From contig NZ_AP028032.1 of assembly GCF_030296935.1 (NCBI RefSeq), positions 62,001 to 126,000 of the forward strand: a stretch of DNA of 64,000 nt. Reading direction: 5' to 3'. Origin of the DNA: Coprobacter fastidiosus (GTDB lineage: Bacteria; Bacteroidota; Bacteroidia; Bacteroidales; Coprobacteraceae). Position numbers and translations under genes: made by a program. The notes beneath the pieces are model-generated. The model was not told where the DNA came from and did not search any database. It saw nothing but the letters and a program-made list of their open reading frames with translations. This document shows, piece by piece, positions 1-9,201 of the stretch. The first letter of the stretch is position 1, and each line of letters opens with the position of its first letter.

Positions 1-900
1 GGAGTATATCCGATCGAAAGTGAAAATTTCGAAGATTTACGAGCATCTTTAGAAAAGTTGCAATTGAATGATGCTTCACTGACTTTCCAGCCTGAGTCTT
101 CGGTTGCATTAGGCTTCGGTTTTCGTTGCGGTTTTCTTGGGTTACTACACATGGAGATAATTCAGGAACGGCTCGATAGAGAATTTGATATGGACGTTAT
201 CACTACAGTACCTAATGTATCCTATAAAGTATATGATAAAAAAGGAAATGTGACAGAGGTACATAATCCGTCCGGTTTGCCCGATCCTACTTTGATAGAA
301 AAAATAGAAGAACCTTATATAAGGGCCTCTGTTATAACGGCAACCGATTATATCGGGCCGATTATGACGCTTTGTCTGGGAAAACGAGGAGAGCTTATCA
401 AGCAGGAATATATTTCGGGTAACAGAGTTGAGCTGATCTATGATTTGCCTTTGGGTGAGATTGTTATCGATTTTTATGACAAGTTGAAAAGTATCTCTAA
501 AGGATATGCTTCGTTCGATTATCATCTCCACGATTTCAGACCATCTAAATTAGTTAAACTGGATATTTTGTTAAATGGAGAGTCGGTAGACGCATTATCT
601 ACTTTGACGCATTTTGACAATGCGGTTTCGTTTGGGCGGCGTATGTGTGAAAAACTGAAAGAACTGATTCCCCGCCAGCAATTTGATATTGCTATACAAG
701 CTGCAATCGGTGCAAAAATCATTGCTCGTGAAACCATAAAGGCCGTGCGTAAAGACGTTACGGCAAAATGTTACGGGGGGGATATAAGTCGTAAACGGAA
801 ACTTTTGGAAAAGCAGAAAAGAGGGAAAAAACGAATGAAGCAGATCGGTTCGGTAGAAGTACCACAAAAGGCCTTTCTTGCCGTGTTGAAATTAGACTGA
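1..900 (+). CDS. lepA: Elongation factor 4 (LepA), C-terminal part, 5' truncated by window edge
   Basis: The reading frame is open from base 1 and codes for the last 299 residues of a ribosome-binding GTPase that promotes back-translocation on stalled ribosomes. The visible part starts at [20 protein letters not shown], inside domain III, and continues through [20 protein letters not shown], both highly conserved in LepA. The C-terminal part ends with the LepA-specific basic tail ([20 protein letters not shown]), which separates it from EF-G and BipA. The GTPase domain lies outside the window. A start codon near base 58 is internal and should not be used. A strong hairpin terminator follows. 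Confidence 0.97.
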   Translation, partial: GVYPIESENFEDLRASLEKLQLNDASLTFQPESSVALGFGFRCGFLGLLHMEIIQERLDREFDMDVITTVPNVSYKVYDKKGNVTEVHNPSGLPDPTLIEKIEEPYIRASVITATDYIGPIMTLCLGKRGELIKQEYISGNRVELIYDLPLGEIVIDFYDKLKSISKGYASFDYHLHDFRPSKLVKLDILLNGESVDALSTLTHFDNAVSFGRRMCEKLKELIPRQQFDIAIQAAIGAKIIARETIKAVRKDVTAKCYGGDISRKRKLLEKQKRGKKRMKQIGSVEVPQKAFLAVLKLD

Positions 901-924
901 AATAAACTTTATATCGGTTTTGAC

Positions 925-958
925 AAAGGAACATTCTTTATGAGGATGTTCCTTTTTT
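925..958 (+). terminator. Rho-independent terminator after lepA
   Basis: AAAGGAACAT (925-934) pairs with ATGTTCCTTT (946-955) across an 11-nt loop and runs into a T tract. It lies 25 nt after the lepA stop codon. Confidence 0.85.
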
Positions 959-987
959 ATATCGTTTTTTTGCCGAAAAATATTATT

Positions 988-1020
988 TTTGCGTTGTATA
1001 TCTGATACTGTTTAGATTTG
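988..1020 (+). promoter_or_regulatory. Bacteroidales-type promoter for nhaA
   Basis: TTTG at 988-991 and TAGATTTG at 1013-1020 are separated by 21 nt, matching the primary sigma factor consensus known from Bacteroides (TTTG, 19-21 nt, TAnnTTTG). Transcription would begin near 1027, leaving about 130 nt of 5' leader before the nhaA ATG. Confidence 0.55.
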
Positions 1021-1157
1021 GAGCGTCGTATTGCGATGTGAGTAGAATTATTTTTATATATTTCTGTATGGTTTAGACAGTTTCTTTAAAAAAACAGATA
1101 ATAATTAAACTGTGACAGCTTGATTTCTGTTCTACAAAAAGTTAAGATTTTTAAGTT

Positions 1158-2510
1158 ATGAAAGATTCTATTTTTGCAATCCGTCGTACATTACAAAATT
1201 ATACGAATGGCGGGTACGTATTAATTATGGTAACGGTATTGGCCATGATTATAGCCAATTCTCCTTTAGCATCGATGTATTTTTCTTGGTGGGATGTTCC
1301 TGTCTCATTGCAGATAGGAAGTTTCAATCTGTTTAGCCACCACGGAGAACCGATGACTCTGATGCAATTTATAAACGATGCTCTTATGGCAATTTTCTTT
1401 TTCTCCGTAGGACTCGAGATAAAAAGAGAAGTGTTGGTAGGTGAATTATCATCAGTGAAGCAGGCTTTATTACCGGTTATCGCTGCGGTAGGGGGTATTG
1501 TGTTGCCAATTCTGATTTTTCGAATGGTTGCCGAAGGAGAAGATATATTAAGAGGAAGTGCGATTCCGATGGCTACCGATATCGCATTTTCTTTAGGTAT
1601 TTTAAGTATGTTGGGTAGAAGAGTGCCTATCGGATTGAAAATATTTTTGGCTACTTTGGCAGTAGCGGACGATGTCGGAGGAATCTTGGCAATAGCGATA
1701 TTCTATTCAGGAGAAATCTATTTTACCTATTTGCTTTATGCTTTTGGGCTTTTAGTGGTTCTACTAATGGGTTCGAAATGGCATATTAATAGTAAAATGT
1801 TCTATATATTGATTGGTATTGCTGTTTGGTTTTTGTTTCTCAATTCGGGAATACATCCGACTATTGCCGGAGTTTTGGTCGCATTTTGCGTACCGGCACA
1901 TCCTGTGATGCATACCGAAAAATTTATTAACAAGATCAGAGATACGGTTTCCCGTTTTCCGGCATCTGAAAATCAAGAAAGCGGTGAGACACATATTTTG
2001 AGTAAAGAGCAGTTGAATTTATTAAAGTGTGTCGAATCAGCCTCCGATAAGGTTATTAGTCCGTTGCAAGATCTGGAAGACACATTGCATCCCCTCATAA
2101 ATTATTTGATTATTCCTTTATTTGCTTTTGCTAATGCCGGCATAGCATTGAATGGCTTTGACCTTTCTTCTGTTTTTCAAGGAGTCAGTTTGGCAATATT
2201 TTTGGGACTTGTATTGGGAAAATTCTTCGGAATATTCTCTTTTACTTTTATTGCAATAAAGATGAGATGGGTGTCTATGCCTCATGGAGCTACATGGAAA
2301 ACGATTGCAGGAGTATCTGCTTTGGGAGGGATAGGATTTACCGTTTCTCTTTTCATTGCAAATCTTTCGTACGGTGATATGCCCGGAGGTGAATTATTGC
2401 TGAATCAGGCAAAAATGGGGATTCTGTTAGGCTCATTACTTGCCGGTATTATCGGTTATACATTATTGAATTTGTTTTTACCGAAACATTTGTCCGATGA
2501 GGAATTATGA
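1158..2510 (+). CDS. nhaA: Na+/H+ antiporter NhaA
   Basis: 450-residue inner-membrane protein that exchanges external protons for cytoplasmic Na+ or Li+. Family marks are ATDIAFSLGILSMLGRR (the ion-pathway Asp), ATLAVADDVGGILAIAIFY (the Asp-Asp ion-binding pair) and PLFAFANAGIAL near the C-terminal core. About 11-12 hydrophobic segments are visible. It is longer than the roughly 390-residue E. coli protein, because of a hydrophilic insert at about residues 262-300 (FINKIRDTVSRFPASENQES and following). Such a loop is common in Bacteroidetes homologues. The gene stands alone between two terminators with its own promoter, so it is probably monocistronic. Confidence 0.96.
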   Translation: MKDSIFAIRRTLQNYTNGGYVLIMVTVLAMIIANSPLASMYFSWWDVPVSLQIGSFNLFSHHGEPMTLMQFINDALMAIFFFSVGLEIKREVLVGELSSVKQALLPVIAAVGGIVLPILIFRMVAEGEDILRGSAIPMATDIAFSLGILSMLGRRVPIGLKIFLATLAVADDVGGILAIAIFYSGEIYFTYLLYAFGLLVVLLMGSKWHINSKMFYILIGIAVWFLFLNSGIHPTIAGVLVAFCVPAHPVMHTEKFINKIRDTVSRFPASENQESGETHILSKEQLNLLKCVESASDKVISPLQDLEDTLHPLINYLIIPLFAFANAGIALNGFDLSSVFQGVSLAIFLGLVLGKFFGIFSFTFIAIKMRWVSMPHGATWKTIAGVSALGGIGFTVSLFIANLSYGDMPGGELLLNQAKMGILLGSLLAGIIGYTLLNLFLPKHLSDEEL

Positions 2511-2529
2511 ATAGACAAAAAACATAAAA

Positions 2530-2566
2530 AAGATAAGGCTGTCATCCCGACAGCCTTATCTTTTTT
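2530..2566 (+). terminator. Rho-independent terminator after nhaA
   Basis: A 14-bp perfect stem (AAGATAAGGCTGTC at 2530-2543 with its complement at 2549-2562) with a 5-nt loop, flanked by A and T runs so that it could work in both directions. Confidence 0.92.
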
Positions 2567-2734
2567 ACTACTTAATTAACCTAAACCTTAATTCCATGAA
2601 AATCTGTATCAAATATAAAGATATGTTTTCGTATAAAACAAATATGTCGATCGAAATAGTTTTTTATTTAACATGATTTGTTAAATGAGAATAATGTGTT
2701 AACAAAATAAAGGTTTCTTGTTAACGTTTTTCGG

Positions 2735-2765
2735 TTTGCTTTTAAATAGACTCTTAGAATATTTG
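2735..2765 (+). promoter_or_regulatory. Probable promoter for the NmrA-like gene
   Basis: TTTG (2735-2738), 19-nt spacer, AATATTTG (2758-2765): one mismatch to TAnnTTTG. It lies 47 nt upstream of the start codon at 2813. Confidence 0.4.
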
Positions 2766-2812
2766 AAGAACTTTTCTCAATATGATATTGTTCTACTGTA
2801 AAAACTATTTTT

Positions 2813-3748
2813 ATGATATTGGTAACGGACATTGTCAATTGTTTAGGTAATGATGTACTGGTTGCTTTAGATGAAAAAAAATCTGTAATACCTGTTCGGG
2901 TAATGGCAGATCGACAGCAAGGTTTGCCATCTCTTAAATATTTAAATACCGAAGTATCTGAAGTATCCTTGTTTGATATGCCTTCTTTAGATAAGGCTTT
3001 TCAAGATATCGACCGACTTTTAATTTGTAATTCTAATTTTTTACAAGATTATCGGTCGGCATATACCAATTTAATAAGGTGTGCTCAGGAATCGAAAGTC
3101 GGACATATTATGTTTGTCAGTTCTGTTTCTCATTCCGGAATATCTTCTCGGATGGTATGTGAGGATAGGGAAATTGAAAATCTCATAAAGTCGTCGGGAA
3201 TACCTTATACGATTCTTAGAGTCAATATGTTGATGGAATATCTTCCTTTTTTTATAGGAACATCGATCGAAGGTCGGCATATCTATTATCCGGGAGGAAA
3301 TGGTCGTATAGGTTTTGTATCTTCGAAAGATGTGGCGGAAGTCATCTCTGAATTATTGATAGAGAATAAGCCTGAAAATAGAGTATTTACATTGACGCAT
3401 GAGATTTCATACTCTTTTGAGGATATTGCAGATAAACTCTCTCGACAAATGGGATATAAGATAGAGTACGAGCCGATAGACCTCAGTATATATGAGGAAG
3501 CGCTTTTAGATATGCATTTGTCGATATTTGTTGTAAAACGGTTAAGTTCTGTTGCTGTTGCTATAGTTCGTAATGAGTTCGATCAGACTGGTTATACGCT
3601 GCAAAAGTTGTTGAATAGGGAAAATTCTTTACCGAAATTGAAATCCGGAATTAAAAGTTGGTTTTTTAAAAAGGATTCTGCACCGTTGGAATGGACTCAT
3701 TCTTTGACTTCATTATCAGATTATCTGCGTTTGGCATATTCTGTATGA
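2813..3748 (+). CDS. NmrA/SDR-like NAD(P)-binding family protein, degenerate cofactor loop
   Basis: 311 residues resembling atypical short-chain dehydrogenases of the NmrA/NAD(P)H-binding group. The family core is visible as LLICNSN, HIMFVSSVSHSG, SGIPYTILRVNMLMEYLPFF and GRIGFVSSKDVAEVISELL. The N-terminal dinucleotide loop, normally GxxGxxG, reads ILVTDIVNCLGNDVLVAL here, so two of the three glycines are missing and cofactor binding is doubtful. No YxxxK catalytic pair is seen. Members of this group often act as redox sensors or regulators rather than enzymes, but no partner is evident in the neighbourhood. Function unknown. Confidence 0.72.
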   Translation: MILVTDIVNCLGNDVLVALDEKKSVIPVRVMADRQQGLPSLKYLNTEVSEVSLFDMPSLDKAFQDIDRLLICNSNFLQDYRSAYTNLIRCAQESKVGHIMFVSSVSHSGISSRMVCEDREIENLIKSSGIPYTILRVNMLMEYLPFFIGTSIEGRHIYYPGGNGRIGFVSSKDVAEVISELLIENKPENRVFTLTHEISYSFEDIADKLSRQMGYKIEYEPIDLSIYEEALLDMHLSIFVVKRLSSVAVAIVRNEFDQTGYTLQKLLNRENSLPKLKSGIKSWFFKKDSAPLEWTHSLTSLSDYLRLAYSV

Positions 3749-3749
3749 T

Positions 3750-3783
3750 TTTGATTTGTTTGTCTATATTTTCATTATCTTTG
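3750..3783 (+). promoter_or_regulatory. Probable promoter for the META-domain lipoprotein
   Basis: TATCTTTG at 3776-3783 fits the TAnnTTTG box exactly. Candidate upstream TTTG boxes begin at 3750 (22-nt spacer) and 3755 (17-nt spacer); neither has the optimal distance. Confidence 0.35.
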
Positions 3784-3877
3784 AAATATTGTTTGTTTTT
3801 TTAATACCGAAATTTCACGGACGTTAGGCAATGATGAATGTTTTTATACTGAGAAAATAATTAAAAGTATTGATATT

Positions 3878-4657
3878 ATGAAAAAGTGTTTTATAATGGT
3901 ATTGTCTTTGACAGTAATATTTCTGGTTGCCTGCAAAGGGAAAAAGCTTATAGATAAACAAGAGTTGGCATCTCAGGAATGGATATTATCCGAATTTAAG
4001 AATGGAGATACGTTGCAAAAATTGCCGGCTGAGAAATTGACAATATTTTTTACCGATACAAATACCGTTTACGGTATGGCTGGTTGCAATCGTTTTATGG
4101 GGCGTTATGAATTGTCTAAAGAAAAAGGTTTTGTGATGGACCCGGGAGGTATGACTATGATGGCTTGTCCGGATCTTGAATTTGAAGACATATATATGAA
4201 AGCATTGTCCGGTTCTCATTTTGCATCGATGGAAAATGAAAGGCTTATTATTGAAGGGAATGACGGAAAGACTGTTTTGATATATGAACCTTATGTTAAG
4301 GAAGTGGGAGTGGCTATGGATGAACATGGCTGTAACGCGGCTGCCGGATATATGTGGTCTGAAGTAAAAAAAGATTGCATCCGCATATTTGAGACGGGAA
4401 TACGGATGAATTCGCAAACTGATAAAAATGCTACTTCTTCGGCCTTTTTGGTTTTCTCTCCCGATTCATTGCAAGTAGAGTTATTCCTTCCTGAAGAAGA
4501 TATTCAGCCTGTGTTGGACCGCCGTTCTTTGCCGAAAGGTGGGTATGCATGGAATCAGGAAGATGATGATACATATAATGTAACAAAAGAAGACGACATC
4601 TGGGTTATTAGCCGTCGAGGGGTTGTTCTGTACACTTCTGTTTCAGACGCGAAATGA
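3878..4657 (+). CDS. META-domain (HslJ-like) lipoprotein
   Basis: 259-residue lipoprotein: a hydrophobic signal ending in a lipobox at VACKGKK (Cys about residue 19). Residues about 27-130 form a META domain, with the typical opening LASQEWILSEFKNGD, the core TVYGMAGCNRFMGRYEL and the segment MTMMACPDLEFEDIYMKAL. META domains occur in the heat-inducible HslJ of E. coli, where they are linked to novobiocin tolerance, but no enzymatic role is established. The remaining about 120 residues contain GCNAAAGYMWSEVKKDCIRI and an acidic stretch; they form a separate domain that I do not recognise. It appears to be a single-gene unit. Confidence 0.82.
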   Translation: MKKCFIMVLSLTVIFLVACKGKKLIDKQELASQEWILSEFKNGDTLQKLPAEKLTIFFTDTNTVYGMAGCNRFMGRYELSKEKGFVMDPGGMTMMACPDLEFEDIYMKALSGSHFASMENERLIIEGNDGKTVLIYEPYVKEVGVAMDEHGCNAAAGYMWSEVKKDCIRIFETGIRMNSQTDKNATSSAFLVFSPDSLQVELFLPEEDIQPVLDRRSLPKGGYAWNQEDDDTYNVTKEDDIWVISRRGVVLYTSVSDAK

Positions 4658-4674
4658 CAAGTTTGAATTATAAT

Positions 4675-4715
4675 AAAAGTCACTCTAAACTATTCGATTT
4701 TAGAGTGACTTTTTT
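4675..4715. terminator. Bidirectional terminator between convergent genes
   Basis: AAAAGTCACTCTAAA (4675-4689) pairs with TTTAGAGTGACTTTT (4698-4712), with A and T runs at the two ends. It separates the META lipoprotein (plus) from the sulfotransferase (minus, ending at 4746) and can serve both. Confidence 0.88.
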
Positions 4716-4745
4716 GTTTGGAAATAAGTATTTTAAAGGATGAAT

Positions 4746-5852
4746 TTATAATTCATATCCCCAGTCCTTCAAAGCAAAGTCCCAATTGTTCTCTACGATG
4801 CGTACCGTTTCTTCTTCGTATTTATATTGGTTCTTTTTATATCCCTTTTTTGTATCCAAATAAGCTTCGATTGCCGGACGGGCATTTTCAAAACCGGGAA
4901 TAGATAGCGATTCGTAAATATTCTTGGTCATCTCCAAGGCATTCTTTTCGAAATCTTCGAATTTGACCTCTATAAGATTCCCTTCGGGGATAAGGTTTTT
5001 GTCTTTTTCATATTTGAAATATAAATCTCGGTATGTCTTGACAATATTATCTTGAATTTCCTGGTTCGAGAAATCTTCTAATTTCAAAGGTTGTATGGTG
5101 TTTGTAAAGAAACTTCTTGTCGATTCGAATACGGTATATGGGTTTCTCATCAAATATATGAATTTCGCATTCGGGAACATCTCCAACAATTGAGGTATTC
5201 TTCCCGTATGAGGCGGATTTTTTGACAAAAAGCGACTACCTTTCGTATTCCACAGCGACACTTTGATCAAACGTTCGAAAACAGATTTAAATGCTTCCAG
5301 TTCTTTAGGTGTAATATCTTCAAAAAGCAGATACTTTTTACTGTATTCTTGCCAATATTTGGGGAAAAACCAAAAATTGTAAAAAGAATATGGTATCATA
5401 TTGGACAATGCGAATTCTTCTTCTTGAGGAAGATCCACTTTTAACTCCATATTATCAGTCGGTCTTTTATCCGGCATAAGCAAGGATGTCTGTTTCTTGA
5501 AGAACGATTGTCCGAATAACATCAAATTGGGAAATACGGTTTGATAAGTTGTATTATATCCGAATTGTTTATCGCAGGAAAATACATTATGGACAAAAGT
5601 TGTTCCGCTTCTCCAGTGACCGAGTATGAATACCGGATCATTTTCTATTTTTTTATCCGCAAGTAACTTTTTGTACTTACGATCTTCGAATGATTGCAAT
5701 AAACTCAATAACCGGCATACTGATTTTGTCAAGTAATATTTTTGTTTATACCCTTTATCGACAATGCGCCCCTCGGTAACTCCTTTAAATGTTTTCCAGT
5801 CTGCACCAACAAGAGTGTTGATCGGAAGTTTCGAAAATTCTAATAAACCCAT
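4746..5852 (-). CDS. PAPS-dependent sulfotransferase
   Basis: 368-residue sulfotransferase-family protein that would transfer the sulfonate of PAPS to an acceptor. The 5'-phosphosulfate-binding loop is FILGHWRSGTTFVHN (residues about 75-89) and the 3'-phosphate-binding part is AKFIYLMRNPYTVFESTRSF. SKNPPHTGRIP is also typical of the broad Sulfotransfer family. No signal peptide is present, so it should be cytosolic. It is the last gene of an operon that supplies PAPS and removes PAP. From memory of published work, Bacteroides thetaiotaomicron has a similar cluster whose sulfotransferase (BT_0416) sulfonates cholesterol and related steroids. The substrate here cannot be read from sequence; steroids, sphingolipids and cell-surface glycans are all possible. 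Confidence 0.86.
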   Translation of the reverse strand: MGLLEFSKLPINTLVGADWKTFKGVTEGRIVDKGYKQKYYLTKSVCRLLSLLQSFEDRKYKKLLADKKIENDPVFILGHWRSGTTFVHNVFSCDKQFGYNTTYQTVFPNLMLFGQSFFKKQTSLLMPDKRPTDNMELKVDLPQEEEFALSNMIPYSFYNFWFFPKYWQEYSKKYLLFEDITPKELEAFKSVFERLIKVSLWNTKGSRFLSKNPPHTGRIPQLLEMFPNAKFIYLMRNPYTVFESTRSFFTNTIQPLKLEDFSNQEIQDNIVKTYRDLYFKYEKDKNLIPEGNLIEVKFEDFEKNALEMTKNIYESLSIPGFENARPAIEAYLDTKKGYKKNQYKYEEETVRIVENNWDFALKDWGYEL

Positions 5853-5853
5853 A

Positions 5854-7605
5854 TTATGATAACTTGATGTTGATGATGTCCTCTACTGCCGAAGATATAT
5901 TTTGACAAAATACTGTGCATTGGTCGCTTTCGGAACTTATCGTATCGTTTGTTTTTTCATCGGATAATCGTATGGTAACCGTCTTTTCCGGGACATCGGT
6001 GATTTCATTTCGCGAATCGATGCAAATTACAATAATACCCTGTTCTTGTAGAGCAAAACCTAAAGATAGCATATCTTTTCCTGAGACGCCTAAGGTTTTG
6101 GAGTCGAACACGACTGCAATGTGGCCTGTGTCGAATAAACGTCGTTCCAATATCCCTGAAAACTCTCTGACCGAAGAGAGTTCTTTTCCGGAAATAACGA
6201 ATAATTTTCCTTGCTGTCCTAACGTTTTTATGCGTTCTTCTGTCGAAACGAGGGATTTTCCCTGTCTCATGCGTTCACAATCTTCTTTTGTAATGGTTGA
6301 TGCAAGATCCGATTCATCTACTTGATCGATGATCATTCCTACGGCGCAGGTATTGTTGGTAATCGGATCGATCAAAATAAATGCTCCGCAACTTTTATTT
6401 TGTTTGTAAGGATCGAAAAATAAAGGCTTGTTAGTCATGAATACGGCACGACCGATCTCGTTTAATTGGAGATTCTCGGTCATGGATTGTTCCATGGTAT
6501 TGACATCTACTTTATAGCGGATCTGGTCTATTCTGACTCTTGTCGTATTTGTTGTATGTTTAATGTAATATTGCAAATCCCTGTCCATAGGTTTTTCATC
6601 CATCCACACGAGCATTGCTTCAAAATTTCTGCTGATACGGGGAAGATTATCGGGATGTACGAGCATTTCACCTCTCGATAAGTCTATTTCATCTTCTAAT
6701 GTAATAGTAATCGATTGGGGAGAAAAAGCTTCTTTTAATTCTCCTTCATATACATGAATCCCTTTTACATGGGATATTTTTCCTGACGGAATAGCCATGA
6801 CCTTATCGCCCTTACGCACGATTCCGGAGGATATCTTCCCGGAGAAACCTCTGAAGTCTAAATTAGGGCGCAATACATATTGTATCGGGTATCTGAAGTC
6901 TTTTAAGTTATGGTCGTTGGCAATGTGTACGGTTTCGAGAAAGTCAAGTAAGGCAGTCCCTTTATACCAAGGCATATTGTCCGATTTATCTACGACATTA
7001 TCTCCTTTTAAAGCCGACAATGGGATGCAGTTGATGTCGGGAATGCCCAATGGAGTTACAAATTGCTTGTACTCATCTACTATTTTGTCGAATACCTGTT
7101 GGTCATACTCTACAAGGTCCATTTTATTAACCGCCAAAACTACATGCTTAATGCCGAGAAGAGATACAAGATAAGTGTGTCGGCGTGTTTGGGTAATAAC
7201 ACCGGTGCGTGCATCGACGAGAATAATTGCAAGGTTTGCTGTCGAGCCTCCGGTGATCATGTTTCGGGTATATTGTTCGTGACCCGGAGTATCGGCAATG
7301 ATAAATTTCCGTTTGTTTGTAGAAAAATATCGGTAAGCTACGTCTATTGTGATGCCTTGTTCACGTTCAGCTTTTAGCCCGTCTAATAATAGAGCGTAAT
7401 CGATGTTGTCACCTGCATTTCCGATTCGCTTGCTGTCACGTTCCAAAGCATCCAGTTGATCTTCATACAATTTCTTGCTGTCAAAAAGCAAACGACCTAT
7501 TAATGTCGATTTCCCGTCATCTACCGAGCCGGCAGTTAGTAAACGAAGCAAATCTTTTTTCTCGTCTTGGTCGAGAAAATCGGATATATTTAGTTTTGTT
7601 GCCAT
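5854..7605 (-). CDS. cysN: Sulfate adenylyltransferase subunit 1 (CysN GTPase) with degenerate APS-kinase-like tail
   Basis: 583 residues. The protein is the GTPase subunit of ATP sulfurylase, which with CysD makes adenosine 5'-phosphosulfate from ATP and sulfate. The translation-factor-like GTPase domain shows GSVDDGKST (G1, residues 26-34), [12 protein letters not shown] (G3) and NKMD (G4), followed by beta-barrel domains to about residue 460. It is about 110 residues longer than E. coli CysN. The tail from residue 466 ([19 protein letters not shown]) follows the layout of an APS kinase: a beta strand, [17 protein letters not shown] in the helix/strand position, and [13 protein letters not shown]. 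The P-loop is gone. It therefore looks like a CysNC fusion whose kinase part has decayed, with a separate cysC upstream in the operon. Confidence 0.95.
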   Translation of the reverse strand: MATKLNISDFLDQDEKKDLLRLLTAGSVDDGKSTLIGRLLFDSKKLYEDQLDALERDSKRIGNAGDNIDYALLLDGLKAEREQGITIDVAYRYFSTNKRKFIIADTPGHEQYTRNMITGGSTANLAIILVDARTGVITQTRRHTYLVSLLGIKHVVLAVNKMDLVEYDQQVFDKIVDEYKQFVTPLGIPDINCIPLSALKGDNVVDKSDNMPWYKGTALLDFLETVHIANDHNLKDFRYPIQYVLRPNLDFRGFSGKISSGIVRKGDKVMAIPSGKISHVKGIHVYEGELKEAFSPQSITITLEDEIDLSRGEMLVHPDNLPRISRNFEAMLVWMDEKPMDRDLQYYIKHTTNTTRVRIDQIRYKVDVNTMEQSMTENLQLNEIGRAVFMTNKPLFFDPYKQNKSCGAFILIDPITNNTCAVGMIIDQVDESDLASTITKEDCERMRQGKSLVSTEERIKTLGQQGKLFVISGKELSSVREFSGILERRLFDTGHIAVVFDSKTLGVSGKDMLSLGFALQEQGIIVICIDSRNEITDVPEKTVTIRLSDEKTNDTISSESDQCTVFCQNISSAVEDIINIKLS

Positions 7606-7616
7606 CTTTTCTGTCC

Positions 7617-8525
7617 TTAAAAATAACCTTCTCTTTTTTTCTGTTCCATACTGGCTTCTTGATCGAAATCTATTACCCGAGTCGTACGTTCCGATTTGGT
7701 AGTAACCATCATTTCCTCTACGATTTTTTCAATAGTATCGGCATCAGACTCTATCGCTCCTGTAAGAGGATAACACCCTAAAGTGCGGAATCTGACTTTC
7801 ATCATTTTTGCCTTTTTACGGTATTCTTCGGGCATTCTGTCATCATCTACCATGATTAGATTTCCATCTATATTGACGATCGGACGTTCTTTGGCAAAAT
7901 ACAAAGGAACAATAGGAATATTTTCTAACCGGATATATTGCCATATGTCGAGTTCTGTCCAGTTAGAGAGAGGAAATACCCGAATCGATTCACCTTTGTG
8001 CACTCGTGCATTGTAAATATCCCAAAGTTCGGGGCGTTGGTTTTTAGGATCCCATTGATGAAAACGATCGCGGAATGAAAAAATACGTTCTTTTGCACGA
8101 GACTTTTCTTCATCTCTGCGAGCTCCACCGAAAGCAGCGTCAAACTTATATTTATCAAGAGCGTTTAAAAGAGCTTGGGTTTTCATTAAATCCGTGTGAA
8201 CTTTACTTCCGTGAGTAAAAGGGCCAACACCGGCTTTGAAAGCTTCCATATTAGATTCCACGATCAAATTCCAGTCATGCTCTTTGGCATATTTGTCTCT
8301 GAATTCGATCATTTCTTTAAATTTCCATTTAGAGTCGATATGCATTAGAGGGAAAGGCGGACGTCCTGGTGCAAAAGCTTTTTCTGCCAGACGTACCATT
8401 ACAGAAGAATCTTTCCCTATGGAGTATAGCATTACCGGATTTTCAAATTCCGCCACTACTTCCCGTATAATGTGTATGGCTTCTGATTCCAGTTCTTTTA
8501 AATGACTTAGTTTATAAGTTGACAT
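7617..8525 (-). CDS. cysD: Sulfate adenylyltransferase subunit 2 (CysD)
   Basis: The PP-loop ATP pyrophosphatase subunit that adenylates sulfate together with CysN. Starting at the ATG at 8525 ([20 protein letters not shown]) gives 302 residues, the same length as E. coli CysD; a longer frame from 8564 adds 13 residues without family similarity. The PP-loop is [20 protein letters not shown]. The stretches [32 protein letters not shown] and [15 protein letters not shown] are family hallmarks. It lies 11 nt upstream of cysN and 60 nt downstream of cysC. Confidence 0.97.
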   Translation of the reverse strand: MSTYKLSHLKELESEAIHIIREVVAEFENPVMLYSIGKDSSVMVRLAEKAFAPGRPPFPLMHIDSKWKFKEMIEFRDKYAKEHDWNLIVESNMEAFKAGVGPFTHGSKVHTDLMKTQALLNALDKYKFDAAFGGARRDEEKSRAKERIFSFRDRFHQWDPKNQRPELWDIYNARVHKGESIRVFPLSNWTELDIWQYIRLENIPIVPLYFAKERPIVNIDGNLIMVDDDRMPEEYRKKAKMMKVRFRTLGCYPLTGAIESDADTIEKIVEEMMVTTKSERTTRVIDFDQEASMEQKKREGYF

Positions 8526-8585
8526 GTGTTGTTCTAATTTAATTTTAGGCGCAAAAATACTCATTCAGTAAGATACTGAACCGAA

Positions 8586-9194
8586 TTAAATGTTAAAAGA
8601 AACTATTCTTGGAAAAACAGTTTTCTTAAGGATTGCTACACTCTCCTCTAAACTTTGAGTAGATGTATCGATTGTCAGATCAGGCTGTTCCGGAATTTCA
8701 AAAGGTGAAGATATACCCGTGAAGTCTTTTATTTCACCTTTTCTTGCCTTTTTATATAACCCTTTTACATCGCGTTGCTCACACACTTCAAGCGGAGTGC
8801 TTACATAAATTTCCATAAAGTCGTCTTTACCTATTATATCGGCAGCCATTTGCCGTATTTCGTTTGTCGGACTGATGAACGCAGCGATGGTGACAATTCC
8901 GCAATCTACAAACAGTTTAGATACTTCAGCGATCCTCCGAATATTTTCAATTCGGTCGGCTTCAGAAAAACCGAGATTGTTATTGATGCCGCTGCGAATA
9001 TTATCGCCGTCGAGGATTCGGCATAATATACCGTTTTGGTATAATTCTCTTTCCAGTGCGATGGCTAATGTACTTTTCCCAGAACCCGATAACCCTGTGA
9101 ACCAGAGCATAAGACCTTTTTGTTTCAGAAGATTTTCCCGGTCGCTACGTTGCAGCATTCGATCGAATATAGGGTAAATATGTCTCTCTTCCAT
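8586..9194 (-). CDS. cysC: Adenylylsulfate (APS) kinase CysC
   Basis: 202-residue cytosolic kinase converting APS plus ATP to PAPS. The P-loop LWFTGLSGSGKSTLAIALER is intact. It is followed by LDGDNIRSGINNNLGFSEAD, the RIENIRRIAEVSKLFVDCGI helix, AFISP and the substrate lid region FMEIYVSTPLEVCEQRDVKG. It has about 28 residues before the core beta strand, including a short N-terminal extension (MEERHIYPIF). It is the only intact APS kinase in the window, since the equivalent tail of CysN lacks a P-loop. Confidence 0.97.
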   Translation of the reverse strand: MEERHIYPIFDRMLQRSDRENLLKQKGLMLWFTGLSGSGKSTLAIALERELYQNGILCRILDGDNIRSGINNNLGFSEADRIENIRRIAEVSKLFVDCGIVTIAAFISPTNEIRQMAADIIGKDDFMEIYVSTPLEVCEQRDVKGLYKKARKGEIKDFTGISSPFEIPEQPDLTIDTSTQSLEESVAILKKTVFPRIVSFNI

Positions 9195-9201
9195 ATTATA
9201 A

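Noticed and set aside
2596-2676. Short ATG-started frame of 26 codons after the nhaA terminator
   Set aside because: Too short, no family resemblance and no ribosome-binding or promoter context that favours translation.
2640-2765. Fifth copy of the intergenic repeat upstream of the NmrA-like gene
   Set aside because: Only TTTTAAATAGACTCTTAG resembles the right end of copy C; the core TTTTCTTCCGG and hairpin are missing, and the stretch is better explained as a promoter.
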